NCBI GenBank assembly: GCA_946811185.2
Contig: OX328106.1
Coordinates: 9,714,777-9,778,776, forward strand
Origin: Hippopus hippopus
Taxonomy: Eukaryota > Mollusca > Bivalvia > Cardiida > Cardiidae
Direction: 5' to 3'
Length of the DNA stretch: 64,000 nucleotides
The translations under genes were made by a program, and so were the position numbers. The notes under the pieces were generated by a model. The model was not told where the DNA came from and made no database searches. It saw only the letters and a list, made by a program, of their open reading frames with translations. This document shows, in pieces, positions 46,388 to 59,313 of the stretch; positions within the stretch are counted from its first letter, which is position 1; every line of letters starts with the position of its first letter.

Positions 46388-47614
46388 ATGTTCGTGTTAC
46401 CAGGAGACCGGGGTGTCGTACTGAATGTTCTTCAAAGAAGTATCGAACATGCAGACTTATACAATCCCGCCTTTGAAGCGAAGATGTTTACGTTTAGACT
46501 TGGGGAAAAGTGCAGATCTGTTTTGTCATCCAGAGATTTATTGAATATTTGTCTTTATCCACAGAATGTGCGTTTCCTACAGATGTATTCCGACATGCCA
46601 CATCGTCGTCCTCGTACGGTGGTCCATCCGGTATTCAGGATCCGTGATTGTTGTAGACGGTATTTATCGTGAAATGAATAGACAAATTAAAAGCAGACGC
46701 TACACAATACATAAGCGAAGTACGGAACAATTTTAATCAGATGAGAGCAGGGGTGTGCCGTTTGGAGTTCGTAGTTTGCTTACCCGATTGTCTTTGTTGT
46801 GTTGAAGGCAAAGAACTAATAAACCAAAGCAATGTTTATGCATTGTTACAAGAGCACGCAATGCTAGCACCTTTTGATAACTCGGGAAACGTTGTTGGTT
46901 GTATCAGAGAAGTTGGTCTCTACCTTTGCGATAGACTTATGGATATATATAGAACAGCCCATTTTGCAATCAGTCAAGGACTTATTCGGTGAATTTAGGA
47001 ATTGGACTTTCGTCCCCCTCTCGCTCATTAACAGATCAAAATGGTTTTCTTTGTTTGGAGGATAGTTCATCGTGCTGTCTTAATGAAACTTCATCTCCTC
47101 CATTGAGTATCTACACACAGAATGTGACAGTGCAAGGACAAATTAAGAGATTGTTTGGGCCATACAACTACATCAATTCTAGTCAGGTCGTGTCCGGAGG
47201 GCGCAATAATCATGTGTCTTCTAGAGGATTTGTATTCGACCGGAAATGTGTTTTTGCGTTTTCCCGACTTTTTGTTGTCGATGAAATCAAAATTAAAGAA
47301 TTGTTGGAGGAATAAATTCGAAGGACCTTGATGGAAAGATTGTTGGTTGCAAGAAATACAAGTGGCCAATAGTATTTGGATGTATAAAGAGCATGTTAAA
47401 AGGAGACACGAAAAGGCTAGTGACCATGTGCATCGAAGGAATACGTTCTTCTGATCTTGGATTTTTCCCTGCAGTTCGATTCTTTGATCAAAATAGGAAT
47501 TGGAGTTATACCTATGGAGTGTGGGTTTTGATGGACGGAGAATCTGGTCAAGGGACATTCGAGAACGAGGCGAACAGCCTTCATGGATTGCTATTGCTGG
47601 AGTTAGAACGATAG
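46388..47614 (+). pseudogene. Frame-broken coding-like segment, copy 8 (A form)
   Basis: A form: 94 codons at 46388-46672, 83 at 46741-46992, 108 at 46989-47315 with the 14-bp block missing near 47283, 73 at 47393-47614. Confidence 0.4.
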
Positions 47615-47644
47615 AAGATATGTCACACGAGCCACTATCAAAAT

Positions 47645-48280
47645 ATGGTGTTTCCATGGCTTAAAGATGTACTTGAGAAGATAGCAGAGAAGAAACTGGG
47701 CCAGAATGAGAAGGTGTTAGTACTAACCTTTGTCAGTAGTGTAGCTTTGATTATGAATGGGAAATATGTAGACTACAATAACATCAGTAGGTTGGAACCA
47801 AAGCTACCCATTACACAGTTCACACTTCGATTGCTTGAGGTCCAGTGTAAGTTTAGACTTGGTAATGTGAATACCATTCGACTGCTAAAGTTGCACCCAT
47901 CAATTCCCCACAAACTGACACAGGTCGAGAAGAACAAAAGACAGAAGGTGGACCAAGAAACTGTTCAACAAAGGGAAAGTACCCGGGAAATGATCAGAGA
48001 CGATAACGAACTGGTAGGACTAGAAACGATAGCCGAAGAAACAGAAAATGTGGGTAATTCAAAGATAGGAAAGAGCAGACATGTACCCACTAATGCATGT
48101 ATAATCAAATCAGCCTGGAGTGAAGGCGAAGTGGAAATATTGAAAGAAGTAATGGGTCAAAAGAAAGGAGGTCGAGTTGAGAGGTACAGGTTGTATCAGA
48201 ATATGTGTCAGGAAAAGGGTATACCCGATACGTCGGAAAAGGCTTTTATTGTCAAGATGAACAGATTTGAAAAACAATAG
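47645..48280 (+). CDS. 211-residue ORF, possible SANT/Myb-like, copy 8
   Basis: Predicted protein identical to copy 1; same frame as the first ORF of its unit. Confidence 0.45.
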   Translation: MVFPWLKDVLEKIAEKKLGQNEKVLVLTFVSSVALIMNGKYVDYNNISRLEPKLPITQFTLRLLEVQCKFRLGNVNTIRLLKLHPSIPHKLTQVEKNKRQKVDQETVQQRESTREMIRDDNELVGLETIAEETENVGNSKIGKSRHVPTNACIIKSAWSEGEVEILKEVMGQKKGGRVERYRLYQNMCQEKGIPDTSEKAFIVKMNRFEKQ

Positions 48281-48347
48281 AAGTAATCGTACTGAATTAA
48301 TGATTTAATAGAATTTGCGTTGAGGTACTGAAAAGAGTAGAAACAAT

Positions 48348-49012
48348 GAGCCTCTGACCTCAAAGAATAGTGAGTCTCTGACCTCAAAGACACTCAGATT
48401 AAGAATTGTGATAGTGAGTCTCTGAACTCAAAGACACTCAGATAGAGTAGTGATAGGGAACCTCTGAGCTGAAAGACACTTAGATTAACAAAAGTGATAG
48501 TGAGCCTCTGACCTCATAGACACTCAGATTAAGAATAGTGAGCCTCTGACCTCAAAAACACTCAGAATAAGAATAGTGAGCCTCTGACCTCAAAGAAACA
48601 CAGATAAAGAATAGTGATAGTGAACCTCTAAGCTGAAAGACACTCAGATTAACAAAAGTGATAGTGAGCCTCTGACCTCATAGACACTCAGAATAAGAAT
48701 AGTGAGCCTCTGACCTCAAAGACACTCAAATTAAGAATAATGAGCCTCTGACCTCAAAGAAACACAGATAAAGAATAGTGATAGTGAACCTCTAAGCTGA
48801 AAGACACTCAGATTAACAAAAGTGATAGTGAGCCTCTGACCTCATAGACACTCAGATTAGGAATAGTGAGCCTCTGACCTCAAAAACACTCAGAATAAGA
48901 ATAATGAGCCTCTGACCTCAAAGACACTCAAATTAAGAATAGTGAAGCTCTGACCTCAAAGACACTCAATTAGGAATTGTGATAGTGAACCACTGAACTC
49001 AAAGACACTCAT
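48348..49012 (+). repeat. 38-bp minisatellite, copy 8 (17 units)
   Basis: Short allele with the A-like GTGAGTC marker, joined to an A-like upstream half. Confidence 0.95.
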
Positions 49013-50251
49013 ACTACATCGAGTTCGAGGCAATTAATTGAAAGGCCTATTACAACATAAAAGCCAAACCTAGCGACAATGAGTCGGGTGGCGCCCGATG
49101 AAACCCCTGCCCATGAGCAGCTAATATGTTTAAAAACTGGGGGACTAGGTGCCAGGCGTAAATCATTACGAGAGTTCAAAATTAAATTTTGAAAGCACTA
49201 TTTTATTTTCTGCAATAAAATATAGACCCTTAAACAGACGATGTTTGCCGAAAGCATTCTATATATACATTAAAAACACCGTTCTTAGTTATGGATTGTT
49301 CGCTTGTAGCTCGTCTCAATCTGCACCGATTGATCTGATCCTTATGTTAGCTTATAGAAGACATCCTGGGCTTCATTGCAGGCACCTCAATTTTTTTTTT
49401 TTCTGCTATAAATTGTGACGTCGTAATAGAAGATGTTCCTCTGAGGAATCAAGAGTTTTTTAAAGAAAAACTTAGAAATTTAAGGACTACCGGACTGTAG
49501 AACAGCTCATGCTGCGCTGGTCGAGCCGATCTTGGGTCATATTAAAGAGCTCCTTCGGGTCTACATGTTGGTTTCATCTGTTGAATTCTTACGATACATG
49601 CAGACGTGAATACGGACGATGTTTGTGTAAAGAAATCAGGGAAATAACAAAATCTTCTGGAAATCGCCATAGATGAATTGCAGCTCATCTTACTTGCGGT
49701 TGCAATTATTTTAAGAATTAGCCAATGTTATCCAAACTTATAGCCCACAGTGTGCCCTTTATTTTGAGACTAAAATTGGCTCAATCAGTGAAGTCTGAGA
49801 TGAGCTACAGGCTGTTAATCCGTAAAAGTTCTATAATTTTTCTTTGAAATACAGGAATTCGTCTAGAAACATCGTCTTTTATGGCGTCTGTATTTATTGT
49901 AGAAACATAAAGACAGTGTGTAACTTGTAGCCATGAATGTCCCCTTTTAAATAAGACCATGATCGACTAAGTGGGTGCAGATTGTGATGAGCTACAATAG
50001 AGCAATCAATAACAAATAAAAGCTTTTTTACCGCGTAAGAAGAAATCTGGAAAATTATTGATTTTCTTTGTAATATCTCCGGTCCTCCTTGACAGAAATA
50101 TACCGTGTTTGGTATCGTTGGAAAGCATTTTTAATCCTCTATAACCCGCAACATAAATGAATTGTAAGAGCTGCTTTATAACGAAAATCTCGACGTCATT
50201 ACAGACTGTGAAGTATACATTACCAAAGAAATTGTGCTACTGATGGTTTTT

Positions 50252-50773
50252 ATTCTCTTTCTTCATGCATTGTCTGTCCGTAAATCACTTTGATTGCTCA
50301 CCTCAAATAGAGGACTCGCTGACCTCATGTACTGGCCATGGCTAATTAGGGTTAGGGTTGGGTAAAGGCTTATGTTTAAGGATAGGGTTAGGTTTTAGGC
50401 TTAGGTTTACAATCATAGTGCGACAGGGTCACTGAGATCAGTTGGGAGAATCCGACTTTTGAACACTATCTACAATCTATTAAGTTCACGGAGCGGACAG
50501 GGTCCCAAAAAGTCTCGGTGTTCCTAGACTCAATGATGAGTTTCCCTCAGATTGGTTTCAAAGATTATGGTGGGGGGAATTTTTATCTCAGGTTACTGTT
50601 AAGATATTCTCTTTCTTCATGCATTGTTTATCTGTATATCACTTTGATTCCTCTCCCCAAATAGAGGACTCGCTGACCTTATGTACTAACCATGGTTAAT
50701 TAAGGTTAGCTTAGGGCTTATGGTTAGGGTTAGGTTTCGGGTTTAGGGTTAGGGTTAGGGTTTAGGCTTAAAA
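50252..50773 (+). repeat. Duplicated block with telomere-like tracts, copy 8
   Basis: Same layout; G-quadruplex motif at 50739-50760. Confidence 0.85.
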
Positions 50774-51262
50774 CGATGTATGAGACACTTGAGATGAGAC
50801 AAAATGAATATGATTGGCTGCCGAAGTCACGTGTCAGAAAAACTTTACCTCTACCCTGTCCCTGTCCTTTGCCCTTACCCTAATCTTCAAGATGCGTTGG
50901 TGACATGTGCAAAATATTAGTGGGCAAACCCACGTGGCCATTTAGTCGCCATTTTGTAAAACTGTGGAATATTTCAAGAAAATAATACGATAATGGAATG
51001 CTTTGACTGATAATCGTGTTTTGTTTTTTTTTTTTTTTTCATGTTTGAGACATAGTTACTGTTCAGTTGTTCATTTTGGAAATAGGACTTGAAGGTGAGA
51101 AGTATTTTTCTTCTTTTATTTAAACTTTTCCTCTTCTGTTTGTGCAATGACTACATATTTACAGCACCGACCTAAGCATCCGGCATAGTTGATGTTGTAA
51201 TAGCCTAGGTAATTATCAATCTTTAAATGTTTCCACACCATTGATTTAGTCATTGTCACTAC

Positions 51263-51985
51263 CACTTCCCCTGCTCCGTGCTCTTTCCCTGACAATTCCC
51301 CTGTCCCTTCCCTCCCCCATCCCATTCCATGCCCCTTCTCCTGTCTCTACCTTTGCTCCTCCCCTTCCCCTTCCCCTGTCCCATTCCTTCCCCTTCACTC
51401 GCCTTCCCCAAGTGTTCCCCTGCCTTCCACCGCCTTCCATAAGTGTTCCACTGCCTTCCCCCGCCTTCCCCAAGTCACTTTATTTTATTTTATTTCATTT
51501 TTTTTTTTTTTTTTTGCCTTTCCCTGCCTTCCCCAAGTGTTCCCCTGCCTTTCCCTTTCTTCCCCAAGCAAATGTTTGCCTTCCCCCGCCTACCCCGAGT
51601 GTTACCCTGCCTTCCCCGCCTTCTCCAAGTCATTTGTTGCCTTCCTCCGCCTTCCCCAAGTGTTCCTCTGCCTTGTTCCGCTTTCCCCAAGTCATTTCTT
51701 GACTTCCCCGCCCTCCCAAAGTCAACTATTGCCTCCCCCTTCTTCCCCAAGTGTTCCCCTGCCTTCCCCTATTCCACTTTTGCCTTCCCCAAGTGGAAAA
51801 ATTCCCCCGTCCTTTCCCCTGTCCCTGACCTGTCGCTGTCTTTTTCCCTTCCCCTGTAACTGTGTCTTCCTTTGCCCCTGACCCTGTCTCTTCCTCTTCC
51901 CCTTCCCCTGACCTTGTCTCTTCCCTTACCTCTGACCCTGTCCCTTCCCTTGCACCTTGACCCTGTCCCTTTCCCTGGCCCTGCC
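51263..51985 (+). repeat. Pyrimidine-rich tract, units 8/9
   Basis: Extra TTTTA; inner poly(T) of 18. Confidence 0.95.
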
Positions 51986-52257
51986 AATTGTTCTGCATTG
52001 TTCTCCTGCCTTCTGCAAAGCTTAACAAATTGGTTGTTTTTAATTTCTCTACCACCAAAATGTTCACATGCCTTTTTTTTAACTTTTCCAATCATTCCTC
52101 TGTCTCAACAAGCTGCTCTTGTTTTTTCCTTGCCTACTCTCGCATTCTTTAACTTTCCCAATGCCTTATCCATATGTTCCTCTATTTTCTCTTGCATTCC
52201 CGAAACATCATCAACTTTCCCGTGTGTACCTAAGCAATAGTATATATATTTCAGAAG

Positions 52258-52785
52258 ATGGCCTCTGAAAACGACAGTGATGAGGAAGAGTTCTTGTTGA
52301 CTGACACAGCTTTAGAAAATGCTGAAAATTTTAAAGCTGCCTGGAATGGAGACGTAGGTTTCCTTAAGCGAGACAAGTATATAGTAGTGAGAGGATCAAC
52401 AATTGGTAAAGACGAGGATTGCGGTATTAATTTAATGCCTGATATTGACGGAATTAGTATTTTGTGGAAGGACATTGGAAAGGGATTGGAAATAAGTTAC
52501 ACGCATCTAAACTTGTCACCTAGATATAGTTATGAATTAAAGCCCATTTATTCAGTTGTTAAGAAACATTTGAAACTGACAGATTATGACGATATTGGTA
52601 TAGCTAATTTGAAATACAGTGTTGGGTATCAAGTGATGTATAGTGAAGGTTGGGACACATGGCTCATGTTTCTGCCAAAGCAAAAGCGGAATAGTCCAGA
52701 CTACACGAGGTTGCTTTGCAACATGACAGAACGCAATATTGAAATTATTCGAGTAGAATTCCAGAATGGACTGAAAGAATTATAG
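52258..52785 (+). CDS. Unrecognised 175-residue protein, copy 9
   Basis: Predicted protein identical to copy 1. Acceptor-like site ends at 52254; proposed donor at 51094/51095. Confidence 0.5.
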   Translation: MASENDSDEEEFLLTDTALENAENFKAAWNGDVGFLKRDKYIVVRGSTIGKDEDCGINLMPDIDGISILWKDIGKGLEISYTHLNLSPRYSYELKPIYSVVKKHLKLTDYDDIGIANLKYSVGYQVMYSEGWDTWLMFLPKQKRNSPDYTRLLCNMTERNIEIIRVEFQNGLKEL

Positions 52786-52842
52786 AAGACAGGAATTGCA
52801 ACAGACACCTTGGCCAAGAATAATCTTGACAATCTGTTATGA

Positions 52843-54083
52843 ATGTTCGTGTTACCAGGAGACCGGGGTGTCGTACTGAATGTTCTTCAAAGAAGTATCG
52901 AACATGCAGACTTATACAATCCCACCTTTGAAGCGAAGATGTTTACGTTTAGACTTGGGGAAAAGTGCAGATCTGTTTTGTCATCCAGAGATTTATCGAA
53001 TATTTGTCTTTATCCACAGAATGTGCGTTTCCTACAGATGTATTCCGACATGCCACATCGTCGTCCTCGTACGGTGGTCCATCCGGTATTCAGGATCCGT
53101 GATTGTTGTAGACGGTATTTATCGTGAAATGAATAGACAAATTAAAAGCAGACGCTACACAATACATAAGCGAAGTACGGAACAATTTTAATCAGATGAG
53201 AGCAGGGGTGTGCCGTTTGGAGTTCGTAGTTTGCTTACCCGATTGTCTTTGTTGTGTTGAAGGCAAAGAACTAATAAACCAAAGCAATGTTTATGCATTG
53301 TTACAAGAGCACGCAATGCTAGCACCTTTTGATAACTCGGGAAACGTTGTTGGTTGTATCAGAGAAGTTGGTCTCTACCTTTGCGATAGACTTATGGATA
53401 TATATAGAACAGCCCATTTTGCAATCAGTCAAGGACTTATTCGGTGAATTTAGGAATTGGACTTTCGTCCCCCTCTCGCTCATTAACAGATCAAAATGGT
53501 TTTCTTTGTTTGGAGGATAGTTCATCGTGCTGTCTTAATGAAACTTCATCTCCTCCATTGAGTATCTACACACAGAATGTGACAGTGCAAGGACAAATTA
53601 AGAGATTGTTTGGGCCATACAACTACATCAATTCTAGTCAGGTCGTGTCCGGAGGGCGCAATAATCATGTGTCTTCTAGAGGATTTGTATTCGACCGGAA
53701 ATGTGTTTTTGCGTTTTCCCGACTTTTTGTTGTCGATGAAGAAAGCTTCTGGAAATCAAAATTAAAGAATTGTTGGAGGAATAAATTCGAAGGACCTTGA
53801 TGGAAAGATTGTTGGTTGCAAGAAATACAAGTGGCCAATAGTATTTGGATGTATAAAGAGCATGTTAAAAGGAGACACGAAAAGGCTAGTGACCATGTGC
53901 ATCGAAGGAATACGTTCTTCTGATCTTGGATTTTTCCCTGCAGTTCGATTCTTTGATCAAAATAGGAATTGGAGTTATACCTATGGAGTGTGGGTTTTGA
54001 TGGACGGAGAATCTGGTCAAGGGACATTCGAGAACGAGGCGAACAGCCTTCATGGATTGCTATTGCTGGAGTTAGAACGATAG
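52843..54083 (+). pseudogene. Frame-broken coding-like segment, copy 9 (B form)
   Basis: B form with the Ser codon: 94 codons at 52843-53127, 103 at 52880-53191, 83 at 53196-53447, 118 at 53444-53800 (block 53740-53753), 73 at 53862-54083. Confidence 0.4.
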
Positions 54084-54113
54084 AAGATATGTCACACGAG
54101 CCACTATCAAAAT

Positions 54114-54749
54114 ATGGTGTTTCCATGGCTTAAAGATGTACTTGAGAAGATAGCAGAGAAGAAACTGGGCCAGAATGAGAAGGTGTTAGTACTAACCTTT
54201 GTCAGTAGTGTAGCTTTGATTATGAATGGGAAATATGTAGACTACAATAACATCAGTAGGTTGGAACCAAAGCTACCCATTACACAGTTCACACTTCGAT
54301 TGCTTGAGGTCCAGTGTAAGTTTAGACTTGGTAATGTGAATACCATTCGACTGCTAAAGTTGCACCCATCAATTCCCCACAAACTGACACAGGTCGAGAA
54401 GAACAAAAGACAGAAGGTGGACCAAGAAACTGTTCAACAAAGGGAAAGTACCCGGGAAATGATCAGAGACGATAACGAACTGGTAGGACTAGAAACGATA
54501 GCCGAAGAAACAGAAAATGTGGGTAATTCAAAGATAGGAAAGAGCAGACATGTACCCACTAATGCATGTATAATCAAATCAGCCTGGAGTGAAGGCGAAG
54601 TGGAAATATTGAAAGAAGTAATGGGTCAAAAGAAAGGAGGTCGAGTTGAGAGGTACAGGTTGTATCAGAATATGTGTCAGGAAAAGGGTATACCCGATAC
54701 GTCGGAAAAGGCTTTTATTGTCAAGATGAACAGATTTGAAAAACAATAG
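54114..54749 (+). CDS. 211-residue ORF, possible SANT/Myb-like, copy 9
   Basis: Predicted protein identical to copy 1; out of frame with the first ORF of its unit. Confidence 0.45.
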   Translation: MVFPWLKDVLEKIAEKKLGQNEKVLVLTFVSSVALIMNGKYVDYNNISRLEPKLPITQFTLRLLEVQCKFRLGNVNTIRLLKLHPSIPHKLTQVEKNKRQKVDQETVQQRESTREMIRDDNELVGLETIAEETENVGNSKIGKSRHVPTNACIIKSAWSEGEVEILKEVMGQKKGGRVERYRLYQNMCQEKGIPDTSEKAFIVKMNRFEKQ

Positions 54750-54816
54750 AAGTAATCGTACTGAATTAATGATTTAATAGAATTTGCGTTGAGGTACTGA
54801 AAAGAGTAGAAACAAT

Positions 54817-55481
54817 GAGCCTCTGACCTCAAAGAATAGTGATTCTCTGACCTCAAAGACACTCAGATTAAGAATTGTGATAGTGAGTCTCTGAACTCAA
54901 AGACACTCAGATAGAGTAGTGATAGGGAACCTCTGAGCTGAAAGACACTTAGATTAACAAAAGTGATAGTGAGCCTCTGACCTCATAGACACTCAGATTA
55001 AGAATAGTGAGCCTCTGACCTCAAAAACACTCAGAATAAGAATAGTGAGCCTCTGACCTCAAAGAAACACAGATAAAGAATAGTGATAGTGAACCTCTAA
55101 GCTGAAAGACACTCAGATTAACAAAAGTGATAGTGAGCCTCTGACCTCATAGACACTCAGAATAAGAATAGTGAGCCTCTGACCTCAAAGACACTCAAAT
55201 TAAGAATAATGAGCCTCTGACCTCAAAGAAACACAGATAAAGAATAGTGATAGTGAACCTCTAAGCTGAAAGACACTCAGATTAACAAAAGTGATAGTGA
55301 GCCTCTGACCTCATAGACACTCAGATTAGGAATAGTGAGCCTCTGACCTCAAAAACACTCAGAATAAGAATAATGAGCCTCTGACCTCAAAGACACTCAA
55401 ATTAAGAATAGTGAAGCTCTGACCTCAAAGACACTCAATTAGGAATTGTGATAGTGAACCACTGAACTCAAAGACACTCAT
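54817..55481 (+). repeat. 38-bp minisatellite, copy 9 (17 units)
   Basis: Short allele with GTGATTC. Confidence 0.95.
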
Positions 55482-56721
55482 ACTACATCGAGTTCGAGGC
55501 AATTAATTGAAAGGCCTATTACAACATAAAAGCCAAACCTAGCGACAATGAGTCGGGTGGCGCCCGATGAAACCCCTGCCCATGAGCAGCTAATATGTTT
55601 AAAAACTGGGGGACTAGGTGCCAGGCGTAAATCATTACGAGAGTTCAAAATTAAATTTTGAAAGCACTATTTTATTTTCTGCAATAAAATATAGACCCTT
55701 AAACAGACGATGTTTGCCGAAAGCATTCTATATATACATTAAAAACACCGTTCTTAGTTATGGATTGTTCGCTTGTAGCTCGTCTCAATCTGCACCGATT
55801 GATCTGATCCTTATGTTAGTTTATAGAAGACATCCTGGGCTTCATTGCAGGCACCTCAATTTTTTTTTTTTTCTGCTATAAATTGTGACGTCGTAATAGA
55901 AGATGTTCCTCTGAGGAATCAAGAGTTTTTTAAAGAAAAACTTAGAAATTTAAGGACTACCGGACTGTAGAACAGCTCATGCTGCGCTGGTCGAGCCGAT
56001 CTTGGGTCATATTAAAGAGCTCCTTCGGGTCTACATGTTGGTTTCATCTGTTGAATTCTTACGATACATGCAGACGTGAATACGGACGATGTTTGTGTAA
56101 AGAAATCAGGGAAATAACAAAATCTTCTGGAAATCGCCATAGATGAATTGCAGCTCATCTTACTTGCGGTTGCAATTATTTTAAGAATTAGCCAATGTTA
56201 TCCAAACTTATAGCCCACAGTGTGCCCTTTATTTTGAGACTAAAATTGGCTCAATCAGTGAAGTCTGAGATGAGCTACAGGCTGTTAATCCGTAAAAGTT
56301 CTATAATTTTTCTTTGAAATACAGGAATTCGTCTAGAAACATCGTCTTTTATGGCGTCTGTATTTATTGTAGAAACATAAAGACAGTGTGTAACTTGTAG
56401 CCATGAATGTCCCCTTTTAAATAAGACCATGATCGACTAAGTGGGTGCAGATTGTGATGAGCTACAATAGAGCAATCAATAACAAATAAAAGCTTTTTTA
56501 CCGCGTAAGAAGAAATCTGGAAAATTATTGATTTTCTTTGTAATATCTCCGGTCCTCCTTGACAGAAATATACCGTGTTTGGTATCGTTGGAAAGCATTT
56601 TTAATCCTCTATAACCCGCAACATAAATGAATTGTAAGAGCTGCTTTATAACGAAAATCTCGACGTCATTACAGACTGTGAAGTATACATTACCAAAGAA
56701 ATTGTGCTACTGATGGTTTTT

Positions 56722-57243
56722 ATTCTCTTTCTTCATGCATTGTCTGTCCGTAAATCACTTTGATTGCTCACCTCAAATAGAGGACTCGCTGACCTCATGT
56801 ACTGGCCATGGCTAATTAGGGTTAGGGTTGGGTAAAGGCTTATGTTTAAGGATAGGGTTAGGTTTTAGGCTTAGGTTTACAATCATAGTGCGACAGGGTC
56901 ACTGAGATCAGTTGGGAGAATCCGACTTTTGAACACTATCTACAATCTATTAAGTTCACGGAGCGGACAGGGTCCCAAAAAGTCTCGGTGTTCCTAGACT
57001 CAATGATGAGTTTCCCTCAGATTGGTTTCAAAGATTATGGTGGGGGGAATTTTTATCTCAGGTTACTGTTAAGATATTCTCTTTCTTCATGCATTGTTTA
57101 TCTGTATATCACTTTGATTCCTCTCCCCAAATAGAGGACTCGCTGACCTTATGTACTAACCATGGTTAATTAAGGTTAGCTTAGGGCTTATGGTTAGGGT
57201 TAGGTTTCGGGTTTAGGGTTAGGGTTAGGGTTTAGGCTTAAAA
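56722..57243 (+). repeat. Duplicated block with telomere-like tracts, copy 9
   Basis: Same layout; G-quadruplex motif at 57209-57230. Confidence 0.85.
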
Positions 57244-57731
57244 CGATGTATGAGACACTTGAGATGAGACAAAATGAATATGATTGGCTGCCGAAGTCAC
57301 GTGTCAGAAAAACTTTACCTCTACCCTGTCCCTGTCCTTTGCCCTTACCCTAATCTTCAAGATGCGTTGGTGACATGTGCAAAATATTAGTGGGCAAACC
57401 CACGTGGCCATTTAGTCGCCATTTTGTAAAACTGTGGAATATTTCAAGAAAATAATACGATAATGGAATGCTTTGACTGATAATCGTGTTTTTTTTTTTT
57501 TTTTTTTTCATGTTTGAGACATAGTTACTGTTCAGTTGTTCATTTTGGAAATAGGACTTGAAGGTGAGAAGTATTTTTCTTCTTTTATTTAAACTTTTCC
57601 TCTTCTGTTTGTGCAATGACTACATATTTACAGCACCGACCTAAGCATCCGGCATAGTTGATGTTGTAATAGCCTAGGTAATTATCAATCTTTAAATGTT
57701 TCCACACCATTGATTTAGTCATTGTCACTAC

Positions 57732-58456
57732 CACTTCCCCTGCTCCGTGCTCTTTCCCTGACAATTCCCCTGTCCCTTCCCTCCCCCATCCCATTCCATG
57801 CCCCTTCTCCTGTCTCTACCTTTGCTCCTCCCCTTCCCCTTCCCCTGTCCCATTCCTTCCCCTTCACTCGCCTTCCCCAAGTGTTCCCCTGCCTTCCACC
57901 GCCTTCCATAAGTGTTCCACTGCCTTCCCCCGCCTTCCCCAAGTCACTTTATTTTATTTTATTTCATTCTTTTTTTTTTTTTTTTTGCCTTTCCCTGCCT
58001 TCCCCAAGTGTTCCCCTGCCTTTCCCTTTCTTCCCCAAGCAAATGTTTGCCTTCCCCCGCCTACCCCGAGTGTTACCCTGCCTTCCCCGCCTTCTCCAAG
58101 TCATTTGTTGCCTTCCTCCGCCTTCCCCAAGTGTTCCTCTGCCTTGTTCCGCTTTCCCCAAGTCATTTCTTGACTTCCCCGCCCTCCCAAAGTCAACTAT
58201 TGCCTCCCCCTTCTTCCCCAAGTGTTCCCCTGCCTTCCCCTATTCCACTTTTGCCTTCCCCAAGTGGAAAAATTCCCCCGTCCTTTCCCCTGTCCCTGAC
58301 CTGTCGCTGTCTTTTTCCCTTCCCCTGTAACTGTGTCTTCCTTTGCCCCTGACCCTGTCTCTTCCTCTTCCCCTTCCCCTGACCTTGTCTCTTCCCTTAC
58401 CTCTGACCCTGTCCCTTCCCTTGCACCTTGACCCTGTCCCTTTCCCTGGCCCTGCC
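57732..58456 (+). repeat. Pyrimidine-rich tract, units 9/10
   Basis: Extra TTTTA; inner poly(T) of 17 with a C interrupting its start. Confidence 0.95.
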
Positions 58457-58728
58457 AATTGTTCTGCATTGTTCTCCTGCCTTCTGCAAAGCTTAACAAA
58501 TTGGTTGTTTTTAATTTCTCTACCACCAAAATGTTCACATGCCTTTTTTTTAACTTTTCCAATCATTCCTCTGTCTCAACAAGCTGCTCTTGTTTTTTCC
58601 TTGCCTACTCTCGCATTCTTTAACTTTCCCAATGCCTTATCCATATGTTCCTCTATTTTCTCTTGCATTCCCGAAACATCATCAACTTTCCCGTGTGTAC
58701 CTAAGCAATAGTATATATATTTCAGAAG

Positions 58729-59256
58729 ATGGCCTCTGAAAACGACAGTGATGAGGAAGAGTTCTTGTTGACTGACACAGCTTTAGAAAATGCTGAAAAT
58801 TTTAAAGCTGCCTGGAATGGAGACGTAGGTTTCCCTAAGCGAGACAAGTATATAGTAGTGAGAGGATCAACAATTGGTAAAGACGAGGATTGCGGTATTA
58901 ATTTAATGCCTGATATTGACGGAATTAGTATTTTGTGGAAGGACATTGGAAAGGGATTGGAAATAAGTTACACGCATCTAAACTTGTCACCTAGATATAG
59001 TTATGAATTAAAGCCCATTTATTCAGTTGTTAAGAAACATTTGAAACTGACAGATTATGACGATATTGGTATAGCTAATTTGAAATACAGTGTTGGGTAT
59101 CAAGTGATGTATAGTGAAGGTTGGGACACATGGCTCATGTTTCTGCCAAAGCAAAAGCGGAATAGTCCAGACTACACGAGGTTGCTTTGCAACATGACAG
59201 AACGCAATATTGAAATTATTCGAGTAGAATTCCAGAATGGACTGAAAGAATTATAG
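58729..59256 (+). CDS. Unrecognised 175-residue protein, copy 10 (L36P)
   Basis: The only copy whose predicted protein differs: T-to-C at 58835 changes Leu36 to Pro. Acceptor-like site ends at 58725; proposed donor at 57563/57564. Confidence 0.48.
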   Translation: MASENDSDEEEFLLTDTALENAENFKAAWNGDVGFPKRDKYIVVRGSTIGKDEDCGINLMPDIDGISILWKDIGKGLEISYTHLNLSPRYSYELKPIYSVVKKHLKLTDYDDIGIANLKYSVGYQVMYSEGWDTWLMFLPKQKRNSPDYTRLLCNMTERNIEIIRVEFQNGLKEL

Positions 59257-59313
59257 AAGACAGGAATTGCAACAGACACCTTGGCCAAGAATAATCTTGA
59301 CAATCTGTTATGA

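Larger units (their letters stand above)
45327..51781 (+). repeat. Array unit 8 (mosaic), 6455 bp
   Basis: It is the shortest unit: the 14 bp are absent (A-type) and the 38 bp are also absent (B-type). It is A-like to the start of the minisatellite, then B-like at AATAAAATATAG, then A-like at TTAGCTT. Private changes are a C-to-T near 45672 in the pyrimidine-rich leader and a G interrupting the poly(T) near 51023. Confidence 0.96.
51782..58252 (+). repeat. Array unit 9 (mosaic, B-like), 6471 bp
   Basis: B-type at nearly every marker, except AAAAGC instead of AAAAGG near 53148 and the extra TTTTA form. A private C interrupts the start of the poly(T) at about 57969. Confidence 0.96.
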
